NCBI RefSeq assembly: GCF_024721155.1
Contig: NZ_JAHVAP010000010.1
Coordinates: 186,001-250,000 of the forward strand
Length of the DNA: 64,000 nt
Origin: Mucilaginibacter phenanthrenivorans
GTDB taxonomy: Bacteria > Bacteroidota > Bacteroidia > Sphingobacteriales > Sphingobacteriaceae
Direction: 5' to 3'
Positions 52,620-61,535 of the stretch are shown piece after piece. Within the stretch, counting starts at the first letter, position 1. Each line of letters opens with the position of its first letter. The translations under genes were made by a program, and so were the position numbers. Under the pieces are notes generated by a model, which saw nothing but the letters and a program-made list of their open reading frames with translations, had not been told where the DNA came from and searched no databases.

Positions 52620-53040
52620 TTTAAAATACGGTTGATTATTGTAATTATTATTTAATAATATAATAAACACAACGAAAATAAGTTATTAGTTAAATTTTGA
52701 CTAAGGGTGTATATAATATCGGACACAATAAGGCCCTTTTAGCTTTTTTTATTTTTCCTCCTGCCAACCTGCCTACAAAAAAAGCGTCCATTGGTTGTAG
52801 AATAAACTACACAAACAGTCGATTTTATTAAAAAAAAAGCACATTGAAAAATTCCATCAAAAAAAGCAGAAAAACTGCATTTAGAGGACTTCAGGGGTGC
52901 TTTTTAGTGTTATTTTACATGGTGTAAATTTTACATATAAGTCAGTTTTTTGCAAATATTTCATTTAATAACTGTTTGGCTGACCTTTTATAAAATTAAT
53001 GTGTATTTTTTGTTAAAAAAATCGCAAAAATAAAAAAATG
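52620..53040. other. AT-rich intergenic region
   Basis: About 420 bases upstream of the DUF2459 gene and of the 30-residue microprotein. I see short A/T runs and no ORF of credible composition, tRNA or strong hairpin. It probably holds the DUF2459 promoter, which I cannot place. Confidence 0.4.
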
Positions 53041-53041
53041 C

Positions 53042-53072
53042 TTTGTAACACACGTATTACATTATAAATTTG
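53042..53072 (+). promoter_or_regulatory. Promoter of the 30-residue microprotein gene
   Basis: TTTG at 53042-53045, exactly 19 bases, then TAAATTTG at 53065-53072: the full Bacteroidota consensus. Transcription would start near 53079, about 15 bases before the ATG at 53094. Confidence 0.75.
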
Positions 53073-53093
53073 AATACCCTAATTAATAAATTA

Positions 53094-53186
53094 ATGTATA
53101 CCAAGTTAACTTTAGAGCAAAAATTACAAGGTGTAATTTTGATGATCATTTGTTTTGTTGCGGTGGTGAATTACCTTGTAAAGTAA
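53094..53186 (+). CDS. 30-residue single-helix membrane microprotein
   Basis: An ORF of 30 codons starts at ATG 53094 and ends with TAA at 53186. It has a polar N-terminus (MYTKLTLEQKLQG) and one hydrophobic helix (VILMIICFVAVVNYLV) ending in Lys, so it should be a single-pass inner-membrane peptide. It has a consensus promoter 22 bases upstream and a perfect terminator 25 bases downstream, so it forms a complete stand-alone transcription unit. Function unknown; possibilities include a regulator of a membrane protein or a toxin-like peptide. It is too short for most annotation cut-offs. Confidence 0.7.
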   Translation: MYTKLTLEQKLQGVILMIICFVAVVNYLVK

Positions 53187-53210
53187 TCAGGCAAAGTGAA
53201 ACTAAATTAA

Positions 53211-53244
53211 GGTGTCCGCTCCAGGCGGACACCTTTTTGTTTTT
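53211..53244 (+). terminator. Rho-independent terminator after the microprotein gene
   Basis: GGTGTCCGC (53211-53219) and GCGGACACC (53225-53233) pair perfectly around a 5-base loop and are followed by TTTTTGTTTTT. It also separates this unit from the convergent proA gene. Confidence 0.9.
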
Positions 53245-53260
53245 AATATGTTGTTGATCC

Positions 53261-54508
53261 TCAGGATCTTATATGTCCATCTCCCTTAACTATCCATTTA
53301 TAACTGGTTAATTCTTCCAAACCCATCGGGCCGCGCGCATGGAGTTTTTGCGTACTTATCCCGATCTCCGCTCCCAACCCAAATTGAGCGCCGTCAGTAA
53401 ACGCCGTTGACGCATTTACATACACTGCGGCCGCATCTACATTGTTTAAAAAGACCTCTGTACGAGTGGCATCTTCTGAAATTATAGCCTCGCTATGTTT
53501 TGAACCGTATTGCGCGATATGATCAAGGGCATCCTCAAAGCATTCAACAATCTTTACAGCCATTCTCATAGCTAAAAATTCAGTACCAAAATGTTCTGGT
53601 TTGGCGTGGTTAAGGCTTCCTTCAGGATAATGACCTTTGAGGATGGTAAAAGCAGTTTTATCAGCGTAAAGCGCCACCTTTTTTTCGCCGAGGTATTTAA
53701 CAAGCGCGGGTAAGTCACGTAGCCTGGTATAATGAACTATCAGGCAATCTAACGCATTGCATACACTTACACGCCTGGTTTTTGCATTAAATATTATGTT
53801 TGCGCCTTTTTCCAGGTCGCCAAACTCATCGAAGTAGGTATGAACTATACCTGCGCCTGTTTCAATTACAGGTACTTTGCTGTTATTTCGTACATGATTA
53901 ATCAACTGCTGGCTTCCCCTTGGTATTAAAACGTCCACATAACCAATGGCACTCAGCAATGCATCTGCGGCTTCGCGTTCCGGCGGGAGCAGGATAGCAT
54001 TGTTCTCGTCAATTTCATGATCTGATAAAACCTGGTGGATAATGGAAATAATAGCCTTGTTTGAATGATAAGCATCACTGCCACCCTTTAAAACACACAC
54101 ATTGCCAGTTTTAAAGCATAACGAAAATACATCAAATGTTACATTCGGTCTTGCCTCATAAACAACGCCCACTACTCCAAGCGGAACCCTCATTTTGCTG
54201 ATTTGCAAACCATTTGGCATAGTTTTTTCTGAAAATATTTCCCCTAACGGGCTTTCCAGTAAAACAATATTTTCAATTTCCTTTGCTATGTCGGCTATTC
54301 GTTCTGCTGTAAGTTTTAGACGGTCGTATTTAGGATCATGCCGATCCATCAGATCGAGATCCTTTTTATTTTCCGCCAGCAAATAATCAGTTTGGGCGAT
54401 AGCGGATGCCGCAAGCGCATTTAGAACCTGATTAATGAGCACCTGGCTTATAGCCTTTCTGCCTGCAGACCGGGCCTTTTCGAAATATGGGATATAGCTA
54501 TTTAACAT
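53261..54508 (-). CDS. proA: Glutamate-5-semialdehyde dehydrogenase (gamma-glutamyl phosphate reductase)
   Basis: A 415-residue NADPH-dependent enzyme reducing gamma-glutamyl phosphate to glutamate semialdehyde, the second step of proline synthesis. Key segments are [36 protein letters not shown] and [16 protein letters not shown], which carries the catalytic Cys, plus the C-terminal [15 protein letters not shown]. Its start overlaps the end of proB by 7 bases, so the two are translationally coupled. A strong terminator for the opposite strand lies just beyond its 3' end. Confidence 0.96.
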   Translation of the reverse strand: MLNSYIPYFEKARSAGRKAISQVLINQVLNALAASAIAQTDYLLAENKKDLDLMDRHDPKYDRLKLTAERIADIAKEIENIVLLESPLGEIFSEKTMPNGLQISKMRVPLGVVGVVYEARPNVTFDVFSLCFKTGNVCVLKGGSDAYHSNKAIISIIHQVLSDHEIDENNAILLPPEREAADALLSAIGYVDVLIPRGSQQLINHVRNNSKVPVIETGAGIVHTYFDEFGDLEKGANIIFNAKTRRVSVCNALDCLIVHYTRLRDLPALVKYLGEKKVALYADKTAFTILKGHYPEGSLNHAKPEHFGTEFLAMRMAVKIVECFEDALDHIAQYGSKHSEAIISEDATRTEVFLNNVDAAAVYVNASTAFTDGAQFGLGAEIGISTQKLHARGPMGLEELTSYKWIVKGDGHIRS

Positions 54509-55581
54509 TCTAAGTAAAGATAATCATAATGTATCAGCGCTTTTTGATTTTTTTGCCCCATCATTTCTTCGGCCTTTTCAGAGCCGTATTCGGCGATGCC
54601 AAGGCCTATGGGCTTATTGTTTTCATCAACCAACTTAATGATCTCGCCTTTTTTAAATCCGGTTATGATATTTATAACCCCAACAGGCAGCAAGCTTGAC
54701 GCCTTAGCAGATGTGAGTGCGGCTCTGGCTCCGGCGTTTACCTGGACCACTCCCTTTGCAAAATTGCCGGCATGAGCAATCCATTTCTTTTTGCCGGAGG
54801 CTGACCTGTTTGGCACGAAGTAAGTGTGAGCAATTTTGTCATCCAATACATCGTTCAAAATATTGTCCCGGGTACCGTTTGCAATATGTACAGCGATTCC
54901 TAGTTGGGCTATTTTTTGCGCCATTGTTGATTTTGTGATCATACCTCCACGGCCAAATTGTGATTTACCGGAACTTACAAATGACGAAAAATCGACCTTT
55001 GAGCCGCTCACCTCTTCAATTACTTTTGCGCCTTCCTGTTCGGGATTGCCATCATAAATGCCGTCGACATTAGTTAGTACGATTAATGCCTGGGCGTTCA
55101 GCATGGATGCGATCAGTCCCGCCAACTCATCATTATCAGTAAACATTAGTTCGGTAACTGATACCACATCGTTTTCATTGACAACAGGTATAACATGGTG
55201 CTGCAGCAGGATCTTTAAACAGTTTTTCATGTTCAGGTAATGCAGCCTGTCCCTAAAATCTTCCTTGGTTACCAATACTTGTGAACAAAGGATGTTATAT
55301 TTTTCAAACTGTTGTGCGTAGGTATTGATCAGCTTTACTTGCCCGATAGAAGCAAATAGCTGTCGTGTAGCAATTGAATCAAATTTTTCTGAAATGGAAA
55401 TTAAGCTTCGCCCGGATGCCACCGCTCCGGATGAAACCAATACCACTTCGACGCCCTGCCGCTTTATTTTGGCGATTTGTTCAACGATGTGATTAATGCG
55501 GTTTAAATCGGGAAGACCGTCCTTTTGAGTAAGTACGTTCGATCCGATTTTTATAACGATTCTTTGGTAATTGTAGGCCAT
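54502..55581 (-). CDS. proB: Glutamate 5-kinase
   Basis: A 359-residue enzyme that phosphorylates glutamate for proline synthesis. An amino-acid-kinase domain fills residues 1-255 ([55 protein letters not shown]). A C-terminal PUA domain follows (about 275-350, [20 protein letters not shown]). In other bacteria the enzyme is feedback-inhibited by proline. It is the first gene of the proBA pair, overlapping proA by 7 bases. The 185-base upstream gap is AT-rich with no clear attenuator. Confidence 0.96.
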   Translation of the reverse strand: MAYNYQRIVIKIGSNVLTQKDGLPDLNRINHIVEQIAKIKRQGVEVVLVSSGAVASGRSLISISEKFDSIATRQLFASIGQVKLINTYAQQFEKYNILCSQVLVTKEDFRDRLHYLNMKNCLKILLQHHVIPVVNENDVVSVTELMFTDNDELAGLIASMLNAQALIVLTNVDGIYDGNPEQEGAKVIEEVSGSKVDFSSFVSSGKSQFGRGGMITKSTMAQKIAQLGIAVHIANGTRDNILNDVLDDKIAHTYFVPNRSASGKKKWIAHAGNFAKGVVQVNAGARAALTSAKASSLLPVGVINIITGFKKGEIIKLVDENNKPIGLGIAEYGSEKAEEMMGQKNQKALIHYDYLYLEC

Positions 55582-55766
55582 TTAGCTTGTAAATGGTGCA
55601 ATATACGGTGAAAGTATTAAAAATGTTATTGTTTTTATGTGATTTTAATAGAATATCTATAGTATCTGCAGGGTTAGTTATTAATTTCTATTTGTTTTTT
55701 ATTTAAATGGTCTTTTTTGAAGTGAAATCGATTATTTTTTGATTTTAAATTATCATTTTTTAATAT

Positions 55767-56528
55767 TTAACTGATATATCCCTTTACATATTCCTTTGTT
55801 AATTCCTCCTTTGGGTTCAGCAAAACTTCTTCGGTAGGCCCGAATTCAATGATCTTACCCATGTAAACAAATATGATATAATCTGATACCCGGCGAGCCT
55901 GGCGAAGAATATGGGTAACCAAAACAATAGAATACTTTTCTTTCAGGCTGATAAAAAGATCCTCGATAATGGCAGTAGAAACAGGATCAAGCGCTGATGT
56001 TGATTCATCACCCAAAATAATTTCAGGCCCAACCGCAAGCCCCCGGGCAAGGCACAAGCGTTGCTGCTGGCCAATTGAAAGGCGAGTCGCAGACGCGTTT
56101 AAACGATCCTTCACCTCGTTCCATAAGCCTGTGGCCTTTAGCTGTTCCTCCACCAGTTGGTCAAGGTCCTGTTTTTTACGAATGCCATGAATCCGCGGGC
56201 CATAGGCGACGTTATCGTAAATAGACATTGGCAGGGGGTAAGGCCGTTGCGAAAGCAGCCCCATTTTTTTACGGATGTGAGTTACCTCGGCATTTGGGTC
56301 GTAAATATCTTCGCCGTCAACCAATACCTTCCCGGTGATCTTTACATCGGCAGTATTATCCCAAAGCCGGTTAAATGATTTTAACAGGGTAGTTTTCCCG
56401 CAACCGGATGGGCCGATGATGGATGTTACCTTTTTATCGGGAATGTTAATATTGATATCCTTTAAAATGTGCTGTGCGCCGATATGCACGTTCAAATGCT
56501 GTACGCTGATATGTGGAGTTTTAGTCAT
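55767..56528 (-). CDS. pstB: Phosphate ABC transporter ATP-binding protein
   Basis: A 253-residue ABC ATPase powering the PstSCAB phosphate importer. Walker A is GPSGCGKTTLLKSF, the signature is LSIGQQQRLCLARGL and Walker B is EIILGDESTSALDP, followed by LVTHILRQARRVSDY. The signature has IGQQQ where SGGQQQ is usual. It is the last gene of the operon; no phoU follows, as the next gene downstream is proB. Confidence 0.95.
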   Translation of the reverse strand: MTKTPHISVQHLNVHIGAQHILKDININIPDKKVTSIIGPSGCGKTTLLKSFNRLWDNTADVKITGKVLVDGEDIYDPNAEVTHIRKKMGLLSQRPYPLPMSIYDNVAYGPRIHGIRKKQDLDQLVEEQLKATGLWNEVKDRLNASATRLSIGQQQRLCLARGLAVGPEIILGDESTSALDPVSTAIIEDLFISLKEKYSIVLVTHILRQARRVSDYIIFVYMGKIIEFGPTEEVLLNPKEELTKEYVKGYIS

Positions 56529-57374
56529 TTAAATTTTGTGTTTGGAGTATTTTTTTATCAGTAAGTCGGCTAACACCGTGATAATTAAAACAATAATGGT
56601 TAATATCAAAGCAGAGGCATAGCCACGTCCCTGCACTTCTTCAACCGGGCTGCCTAACTGGAAAAATATAGCGAGTGGGAGGGTAGCTGCCGGCTCATGT
56701 AATGACGTTGGCACATTATCGCTAAAGCCAGCGGTAAATAGTACCGAGGCAACGTCGCCAATAGCCCTGCCGAACGAAAGTAATATAGCAGTAAAGATCC
56801 CCGGTCTTATTTGCCTTAATACTACTTTGGCTGTTTCCCAGCGCGTAGCGCCTAGGGAAAGCGCGGCGTCACGGAGCTCAAACGGAACAGTACGAATCAC
56901 CTCATCAAGCGTTCGCACCAAAATAGGGATCACAAGTAGCGTTACTGCAATAATGCCGCCCAATAAGGAAGCCCGGATGCCAAAGTATACCATAATAAGG
57001 AATCCAAAAGCTCCGTAAACGATTGACGGAATTCCAAACAATACATCAAATGCCATACGGATGGTGTTTGATAAAAATCTTTTACCATCCATATACAGGT
57101 TAATAAAGATCGCAACCGGGATACTAATAATAAGCCCCAGTATGGTTGCACCGCCCGCAACGTAAAACGATCCGATGATGGCGTTTAAAACACCTCCCTC
57201 CTTACCAATGTAAAATCCACCGCCGGGAGTTTTGGTGATCATATCAAGGTTCATGTAGTGAATGCCCTTAATAAATACCGTGCCCACGATCAGGAAAAAG
57301 CTTCCCGCAACAAGTATAGTGGCGAGGACCATCAAGGTCCTGAAAAATAATTCTTCTAATTTCCTGGTTCTCAT
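56529..57374 (-). CDS. pstA: Phosphate ABC transporter permease PstA
   Basis: A 281-residue inner-membrane permease with about six helices and the binding-protein-dependent transport signature ELRDAALSLGATRWETAKVVL that contacts PstB. The TPGGGFYIGKEGGVLNAIIGS segment is typical of PstA. It overlaps pstC by 4 bases and abuts pstB, so the three are coupled. Confidence 0.95.
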   Translation of the reverse strand: MRTRKLEELFFRTLMVLATILVAGSFFLIVGTVFIKGIHYMNLDMITKTPGGGFYIGKEGGVLNAIIGSFYVAGGATILGLIISIPVAIFINLYMDGKRFLSNTIRMAFDVLFGIPSIVYGAFGFLIMVYFGIRASLLGGIIAVTLLVIPILVRTLDEVIRTVPFELRDAALSLGATRWETAKVVLRQIRPGIFTAILLSFGRAIGDVASVLFTAGFSDNVPTSLHEPAATLPLAIFFQLGSPVEEVQGRGYASALILTIIVLIITVLADLLIKKYSKHKI

Positions 57375-58264
57375 CCCGCAAGTCTCCTTTCTAAGCGGGT
57401 TAATATCACCCTTGATATAATGTTAAATAGTAGTATGATAATAAAAAGCAGCAGTGCTGCAAACATCAGTGCGGAGTCGTAAGATGGGATGGAAAGCATC
57501 TCGCCGTAATTATTAGCAATAAGTGCAGGCAGGGGATACCCCGGATCGAAAACCGAATGTGGTACAGCGGCGTTGTTTCCGCAAACCATTAACACGGCGA
57601 TAGTCTCACCAAATGCCCGTGAAATAGCCAAAACCGTTGCTGCAACTATCCCTGGTAAGGCCTTACGCAGGATAACTTTTTTTATAGTTTCCCATTTGGT
57701 AGCGCCTAATGCGAGTGATGCATCCTTTAATTCTTGTGGAATGGTTCGTAATACCTCGCTGATGATGCTGACTATCAGCGGGAAGATCATTACGGCTAAT
57801 ACAATTCCGCCTGCTAAAACACTGTACCCGGTAGAAAATTCTACAAAATGCGGCGCAATGTAAATTTGAATAAGGGGAATGATAAACAATACACCCCATA
57901 CACCGAATATAACGGGCGGGATACCCGAAAGTAAATTGACAAAAGGCGTTAAGATCCTTTTTATTCTTACTGGCGCATATTCAACTATGTATAAAGCGGT
58001 TAGCAGGCATAAGGGCAATGCTATTATTATGGCGATGCCGGTTACCCATAACGTGCCCATTATAAACGGGAAAAAGCCAAACAGGCCTTTTAACGGTTTC
58101 CATACGGTCGAGGTGATCAATGTGCCCCACGAGAGCTGGTGTATTATAGGAGCAGATTTATAGTATAGCCCGATACCTATCACCAGTAATAACGAAACTG
58201 ATGCCAGTGTAAACACCAGCATCAGTTTTGATAGAATTTTATCTTTTAGTAGTCTGAAGTTCAT
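57371..58264 (-). CDS. pstC: Phosphate ABC transporter permease PstC
   Basis: A 297-residue permease with about six helices and the EAA loop ELKDASLALGATKWETIKKV. The LLSGIPPVIFGVWGVLFI segment is typical of PstC. It pairs with PstA to form the membrane channel. It is separated from pstS by a 94-base gap containing a strong hairpin (58298-58348), and overlaps pstA by 4 bases. Confidence 0.95.
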   Translation of the reverse strand: MNFRLLKDKILSKLMLVFTLASVSLLLVIGIGLYYKSAPIIHQLSWGTLITSTVWKPLKGLFGFFPFIMGTLWVTGIAIIIALPLCLLTALYIVEYAPVRIKRILTPFVNLLSGIPPVIFGVWGVLFIIPLIQIYIAPHFVEFSTGYSVLAGGIVLAVMIFPLIVSIISEVLRTIPQELKDASLALGATKWETIKKVILRKALPGIVAATVLAISRAFGETIAVLMVCGNNAAVPHSVFDPGYPLPALIANNYGEMLSIPSYDSALMFAALLLFIIILLFNIISRVILTRLERRLAG

Positions 58265-58297
58265 GTTGTTGTTGTAAAGGTTGTAAGTGTTGTAGTT

Positions 58298-58348
58298 GTT
58301 GTAGTAGTTGTAAAAGCAGAGGTTTTTAACTTTTACAACTACTACAAC
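58298..58348 (-). repeat. Strong hairpin between pstS and pstC (word-repeat palindrome)
   Basis: GTTGTAGTAGTTGTAAAAG at 58298-58316 is perfectly complementary to 58330-58348 with a 13-base loop. Surrounding GTTGTAA words (58265-58300) extend the repetitive region. In the pst transcript this would form a 19-bp stem just downstream of pstS. Confidence 0.85.
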
Positions 58349-58358
58349 TTTTCCAAAC

Positions 58359-59339
58359 CTAATTAACCTTCTTAAGCTCCTCCTGGATCTTGGCCTTTGA
58401 AAGCGCTATGTAACCATTTTCGTCAACATCTTTTTGGCCTGTTGTAAGCACAAACTTTACGAATTCTATCAATTCTTTTTTCTTTGGCTTTCCTTTGAAC
58501 AAAAATCCAAGGTTACGGGCTGGTGGCGAAGGGTATTTACCTGCGGCAATGGCGTCTGTTAATTGATCAATTGTTTCATAAAAATTCTCATCCGCATCGA
58601 TTTTACCGTTTCCGTTTACGTCAATAGGCAGGGCGTGGACACCGGCAACCTGCTTGCGGGTTTTTAAATCGTATAAGTATGCAAGGTTATTATAGCCAAT
58701 TCCCGTTACATCTTTCTTTACGGCTTGCGCCAAGCCAGGGTCTCCATAAACACCTACACCTAAAAGGTCTTCCTGCTTTTTGCCAAAATATTTTGCCCAG
58801 GTCTCACCAGCACCTGCGGCATCGGAACGATTATATACATGGATCGGTACAGAAACCTTTCCAGCCAGTTGGTTCCAGTTTTTAATATTACCAGTCACAA
58901 AAACGTTCAGGAACTGATCGCGTTTTACGCCTTTGGCCAGTAAGGCAGCGGCATTTGGGTTGCCTGTATTAAAGGTAGGTACCACGGCGTCTTTGGTTAC
59001 GTAAATGGTGTAAGCGCCCTTTTTAACTTCGGCAGGATCAATATCGCGGGAAGCTAAACCGATGTCAACCAGTCCTGATAAGGCATCGGTAATTCCCTTA
59101 CCTGCACCGCCTGCGGAGATATTAAATTTTACATTTGGATGCAGCTTTTTAAATTCATCTGCCCATTTTACGGTGATAGGGTACAGGGCAAATGCGCCTG
59201 AAATACTGATGGTGCCTTCAAGATCGTCCACCGGCGGGGTAGGAACTGCTCTCTTTACAAACGAAGAGGCTACCACTGTAATTCCCAAGGCCAGGCTGCC
59301 TATTATTAATGTCTGTTTTTTGAAAAATATATTCTTCAT
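58359..59339 (-). CDS. pstS: Phosphate-binding protein of the Pst transporter
   Basis: A 326-residue periplasmic solute-binding protein. An N-terminal hydrophobic segment (residues about 10-27) serves as signal or anchor. The phosphate-binding loops are recognisable as GAFALYPITVKWADEF, SAGGAGKGITDALSGLVDIG and the RSDAAGAGETWAKYFG segment. It captures phosphate and delivers it to PstCA. It lies 10 bases from the porin gene upstream, and a strong hairpin downstream may stabilise its message relative to the permease genes. Confidence 0.94.
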   Translation of the reverse strand: MKNIFFKKQTLIIGSLALGITVVASSFVKRAVPTPPVDDLEGTISISGAFALYPITVKWADEFKKLHPNVKFNISAGGAGKGITDALSGLVDIGLASRDIDPAEVKKGAYTIYVTKDAVVPTFNTGNPNAAALLAKGVKRDQFLNVFVTGNIKNWNQLAGKVSVPIHVYNRSDAAGAGETWAKYFGKKQEDLLGVGVYGDPGLAQAVKKDVTGIGYNNLAYLYDLKTRKQVAGVHALPIDVNGNGKIDADENFYETIDQLTDAIAAGKYPSPPARNLGFLFKGKPKKKELIEFVKFVLTTGQKDVDENGYIALSKAKIQEELKKVN

Positions 59340-59349
59340 GCTATTTTAT

Positions 59350-60480
59350 TTAGAATGTTAGCTGTAATTGAGCTGAGAACAAGTTGTTTTTTATTTGTGT
59401 GGTTTCTTCGTGGCGGATACTATAATCCACACTTAGCTTGGCCCATTGGTTAAAGAAGTAATTTACACCTTCTACGTACCAGGTTGAACGATCTGTTGTT
59501 ATTACCTCGTTAGGGTCGTAGGTATCATACCTTGTAGCCAGCTGCAATTTTTTCGGTATTACGTAGTAAGCCACCTGGCCATACCAGCCTTCTCTTTTGA
59601 TTATACCATCGGTGCCTTTATCGTATTCAGCGATTAAGGAGAGTTGGTCATACACATATTTGGCATCAAAGCCTGTACGGTTCCTTTTTTGATTTTTTGC
59701 AGGCGTACCGTAGTTCCCCTGGCCGTTATAGATGTCGGCAGAGACAACAAGGTCTTTAATTGGGTGGATGCTTAACCTTCCGGCCAGATCTTTGTGTGAG
59801 TTATTATCAGTAGTTACATCAAAACCAGCTCCGTTAAATACGCCAAATGTATAATCGAATAAATAGCGGTCATCAACCTTTGCAAAGCTGCCATTGATCT
59901 GGATTCCTATATCCCGGCCATTTTGATTGCCTATTACGTCTTTAGCACGGCCCGAAAGCGCATCAACAACTTGTGCACGGTCAATAAAGTCTAGCTGACT
60001 ATCTGAGATCAGGCTTTCCTGCGAGAAGGGAACTTTGAATTGCCCGGCTGTGAATTTTAAGTAATCAGTAATTTTATAAGTGGTGTAGGCGTCAAGCAGT
60101 TTGGTTGTACCGGCAAATTCAGTATACACCTCATAAGTCCAGTTATCGTTAATGTCACCTTTAACATCCAAACGTGCACGATGCAGGTCGAACGCATTAT
60201 TAACACCATTTTGTGCGAAACCCTGGTAACGCGATTGTACCAATCCACTTATTTGAAGTGCGCGGGTTCCTATAGTAATATTGTGCTGATTTCCTTTGTC
60301 CCTTTTAGCTTGTTCCTTAAGTGCCTGGTCGGCGCGGATGGAGTCAGCCTCTTGCTGGCTTAATACATTCTTTTTGATTAGCAGATTAAGAAGATCTTCA
60401 TTTTGTTGGGCTTTTAATGTAAAAGCGCTGAAAAGTATACTCAATACGAGTACCGTTCTAATTACGTAAGGTAATTTCAT
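59350..60480 (-). CDS. Phosphate-selective porin (OprO/OprP-like)
   Basis: A 376-residue outer-membrane beta-barrel. A signal peptide (cleavage near TLKA-QQNE) is followed by a short coiled-coil (ADSIRADQALKEQAKRDKG) that may trimerise the porin. Next is the porin O/P barrel (LQISGLVQSRYQGF, FDLHRARLDVKGDINDNWTY, FKVPFSQESLISDSQLDFI) ending in the aromatic C-terminal strand. It should let phosphate or other anions through the outer membrane. It is the first gene of the porin-pstSCAB operon. Confidence 0.9.
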   Translation of the reverse strand: MKLPYVIRTVLVLSILFSAFTLKAQQNEDLLNLLIKKNVLSQQEADSIRADQALKEQAKRDKGNQHNITIGTRALQISGLVQSRYQGFAQNGVNNAFDLHRARLDVKGDINDNWTYEVYTEFAGTTKLLDAYTTYKITDYLKFTAGQFKVPFSQESLISDSQLDFIDRAQVVDALSGRAKDVIGNQNGRDIGIQINGSFAKVDDRYLFDYTFGVFNGAGFDVTTDNNSHKDLAGRLSIHPIKDLVVSADIYNGQGNYGTPAKNQKRNRTGFDAKYVYDQLSLIAEYDKGTDGIIKREGWYGQVAYYVIPKKLQLATRYDTYDPNEVITTDRSTWYVEGVNYFFNQWAKLSVDYSIRHEETTQIKNNLFSAQLQLTF

Positions 60481-60673
60481 TTGTTAAGTTTGGACTTGAA
60501 AAGTTTTGATTAATTAAGGCTGTTTATGTGTCTGTTTTTAGCAATATCAACAGCAACACATATAATATTTTGAGGGTTGAGTACAACAGCTTGCGGCATT
60601 AAGCAGGTGCAAGTAAGAGTTTGGAGTTTTCATTCGCTTTTTAAATGCTATAATATCTACCTATTTAGTGGGG

Positions 60674-60704
60674 TAAAGATATGCGTAATATTTCAATTCA
60701 CAAA
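60674..60704 (-). promoter_or_regulatory. Putative promoter of the porin-pst operon
   Basis: On the minus strand TTTG (60704-60701), 19 bases, TATCTTTA (60681-60674), which differs from the consensus only in the last base. Transcription would start near 60667, leaving a leader of about 187 bases before the porin gene. The imperfect -7 box would suit a promoter activated under phosphate limitation (inference). Confidence 0.5.
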
Positions 60705-60887
60705 TATTATGTGAAAAAAGTTAACAATAATTAAATATGTTGATTTATGTTATTGATTAATAGGTGTTTATAACAAAAAAACAGTTGGGGTATTTTTATG
60801 TCTCTGGTATTATTACAAATAAAATGTATTACCTCCTGAAATATTTAGGGGAATATTTGATTAAATCGACTTGATATCTTCTAAGAA

Positions 60888-61499
60888 TTATAAATAATTA
60901 ACAGAATGCGGCCCCTGGTTAAACAGGAGATCAACAATACTTAAATTCTTTATAAAACCTTTTCGATCTTCAAACACCTGGAAATATGGCTTTTGGTCGA
61001 TTTCTGTTTCTAGTTTCGGATTGATGGAACTTCTGAAGTCAGCTAAATATGGGTAGGAGGGCTCGTAAGTTTCCGTATAATTTAAGTTCAGCTTGATTTT
61101 GATCGACTTTAAAATGAATTGTAGTAACTGCTCATTATAATCGAAAAGAAAATCGAACTTATTTTCATAAAATCGAACCAGTTCATCCTCGTAATATTCA
61201 AAATAAGCAGAGCGGCGGTAACAGGCCTGCAGGCTGAGCCAGTGGAGTCGTTGCCATTCAAAATCATAGCTGATTTTAACGTCGCGCACCTTAGTGTGAT
61301 TTTTTGCACCTTTTGTCACAGGCACCGTGAGCCCAAGTACACCATCGGGGGTGTACACATTAGCGCGGTTACGGTAGGTTTGCTTAGGGAAGTGTTCCTC
61401 GGCTTCTATCAGTATATCAGGCTTATAAGTATTTAGTTGTACAAAATACTCAACAGGTGGCAGATAAAACATAGGTAACACAGCGCCTTTTTCAATCAT
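60888..61499 (-). CDS. WbqC-like family protein
   Basis: A 203-residue protein of the WbqC family (PF08889): LPMFYLPPVEYFVQL, EHFPKQTYRNRANVYTPDGV, LTVPVTKGAKNHTKVRDVKI, WQRLHWLSLQACYRRSAYFEYY. Members occur in O-antigen and glycan loci and some are tied to amide or aminotransfer steps on sugars, but activity is not settled. It is divergent from the LpxL-type acyltransferase (36-base gap). No signal peptide. Confidence 0.88.
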   Translation of the reverse strand: MIEKGAVLPMFYLPPVEYFVQLNTYKPDILIEAEEHFPKQTYRNRANVYTPDGVLGLTVPVTKGAKNHTKVRDVKISYDFEWQRLHWLSLQACYRRSAYFEYYEDELVRFYENKFDFLFDYNEQLLQFILKSIKIKLNLNYTETYEPSYPYLADFRSSINPKLETEIDQKPYFQVFEDRKGFIKNLSIVDLLFNQGPHSVNYL

Positions 61500-61535
61500 A
61501 AATTTTATGTTTGTAGCAAAAATCGGACGAAAATA

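Noticed and set aside
52620-53040. tRNA or other structured RNA gene
   Set aside because: No cloverleaf, TpsiC-like motif or extended GC-rich stem could be found in this AT-rich gap.
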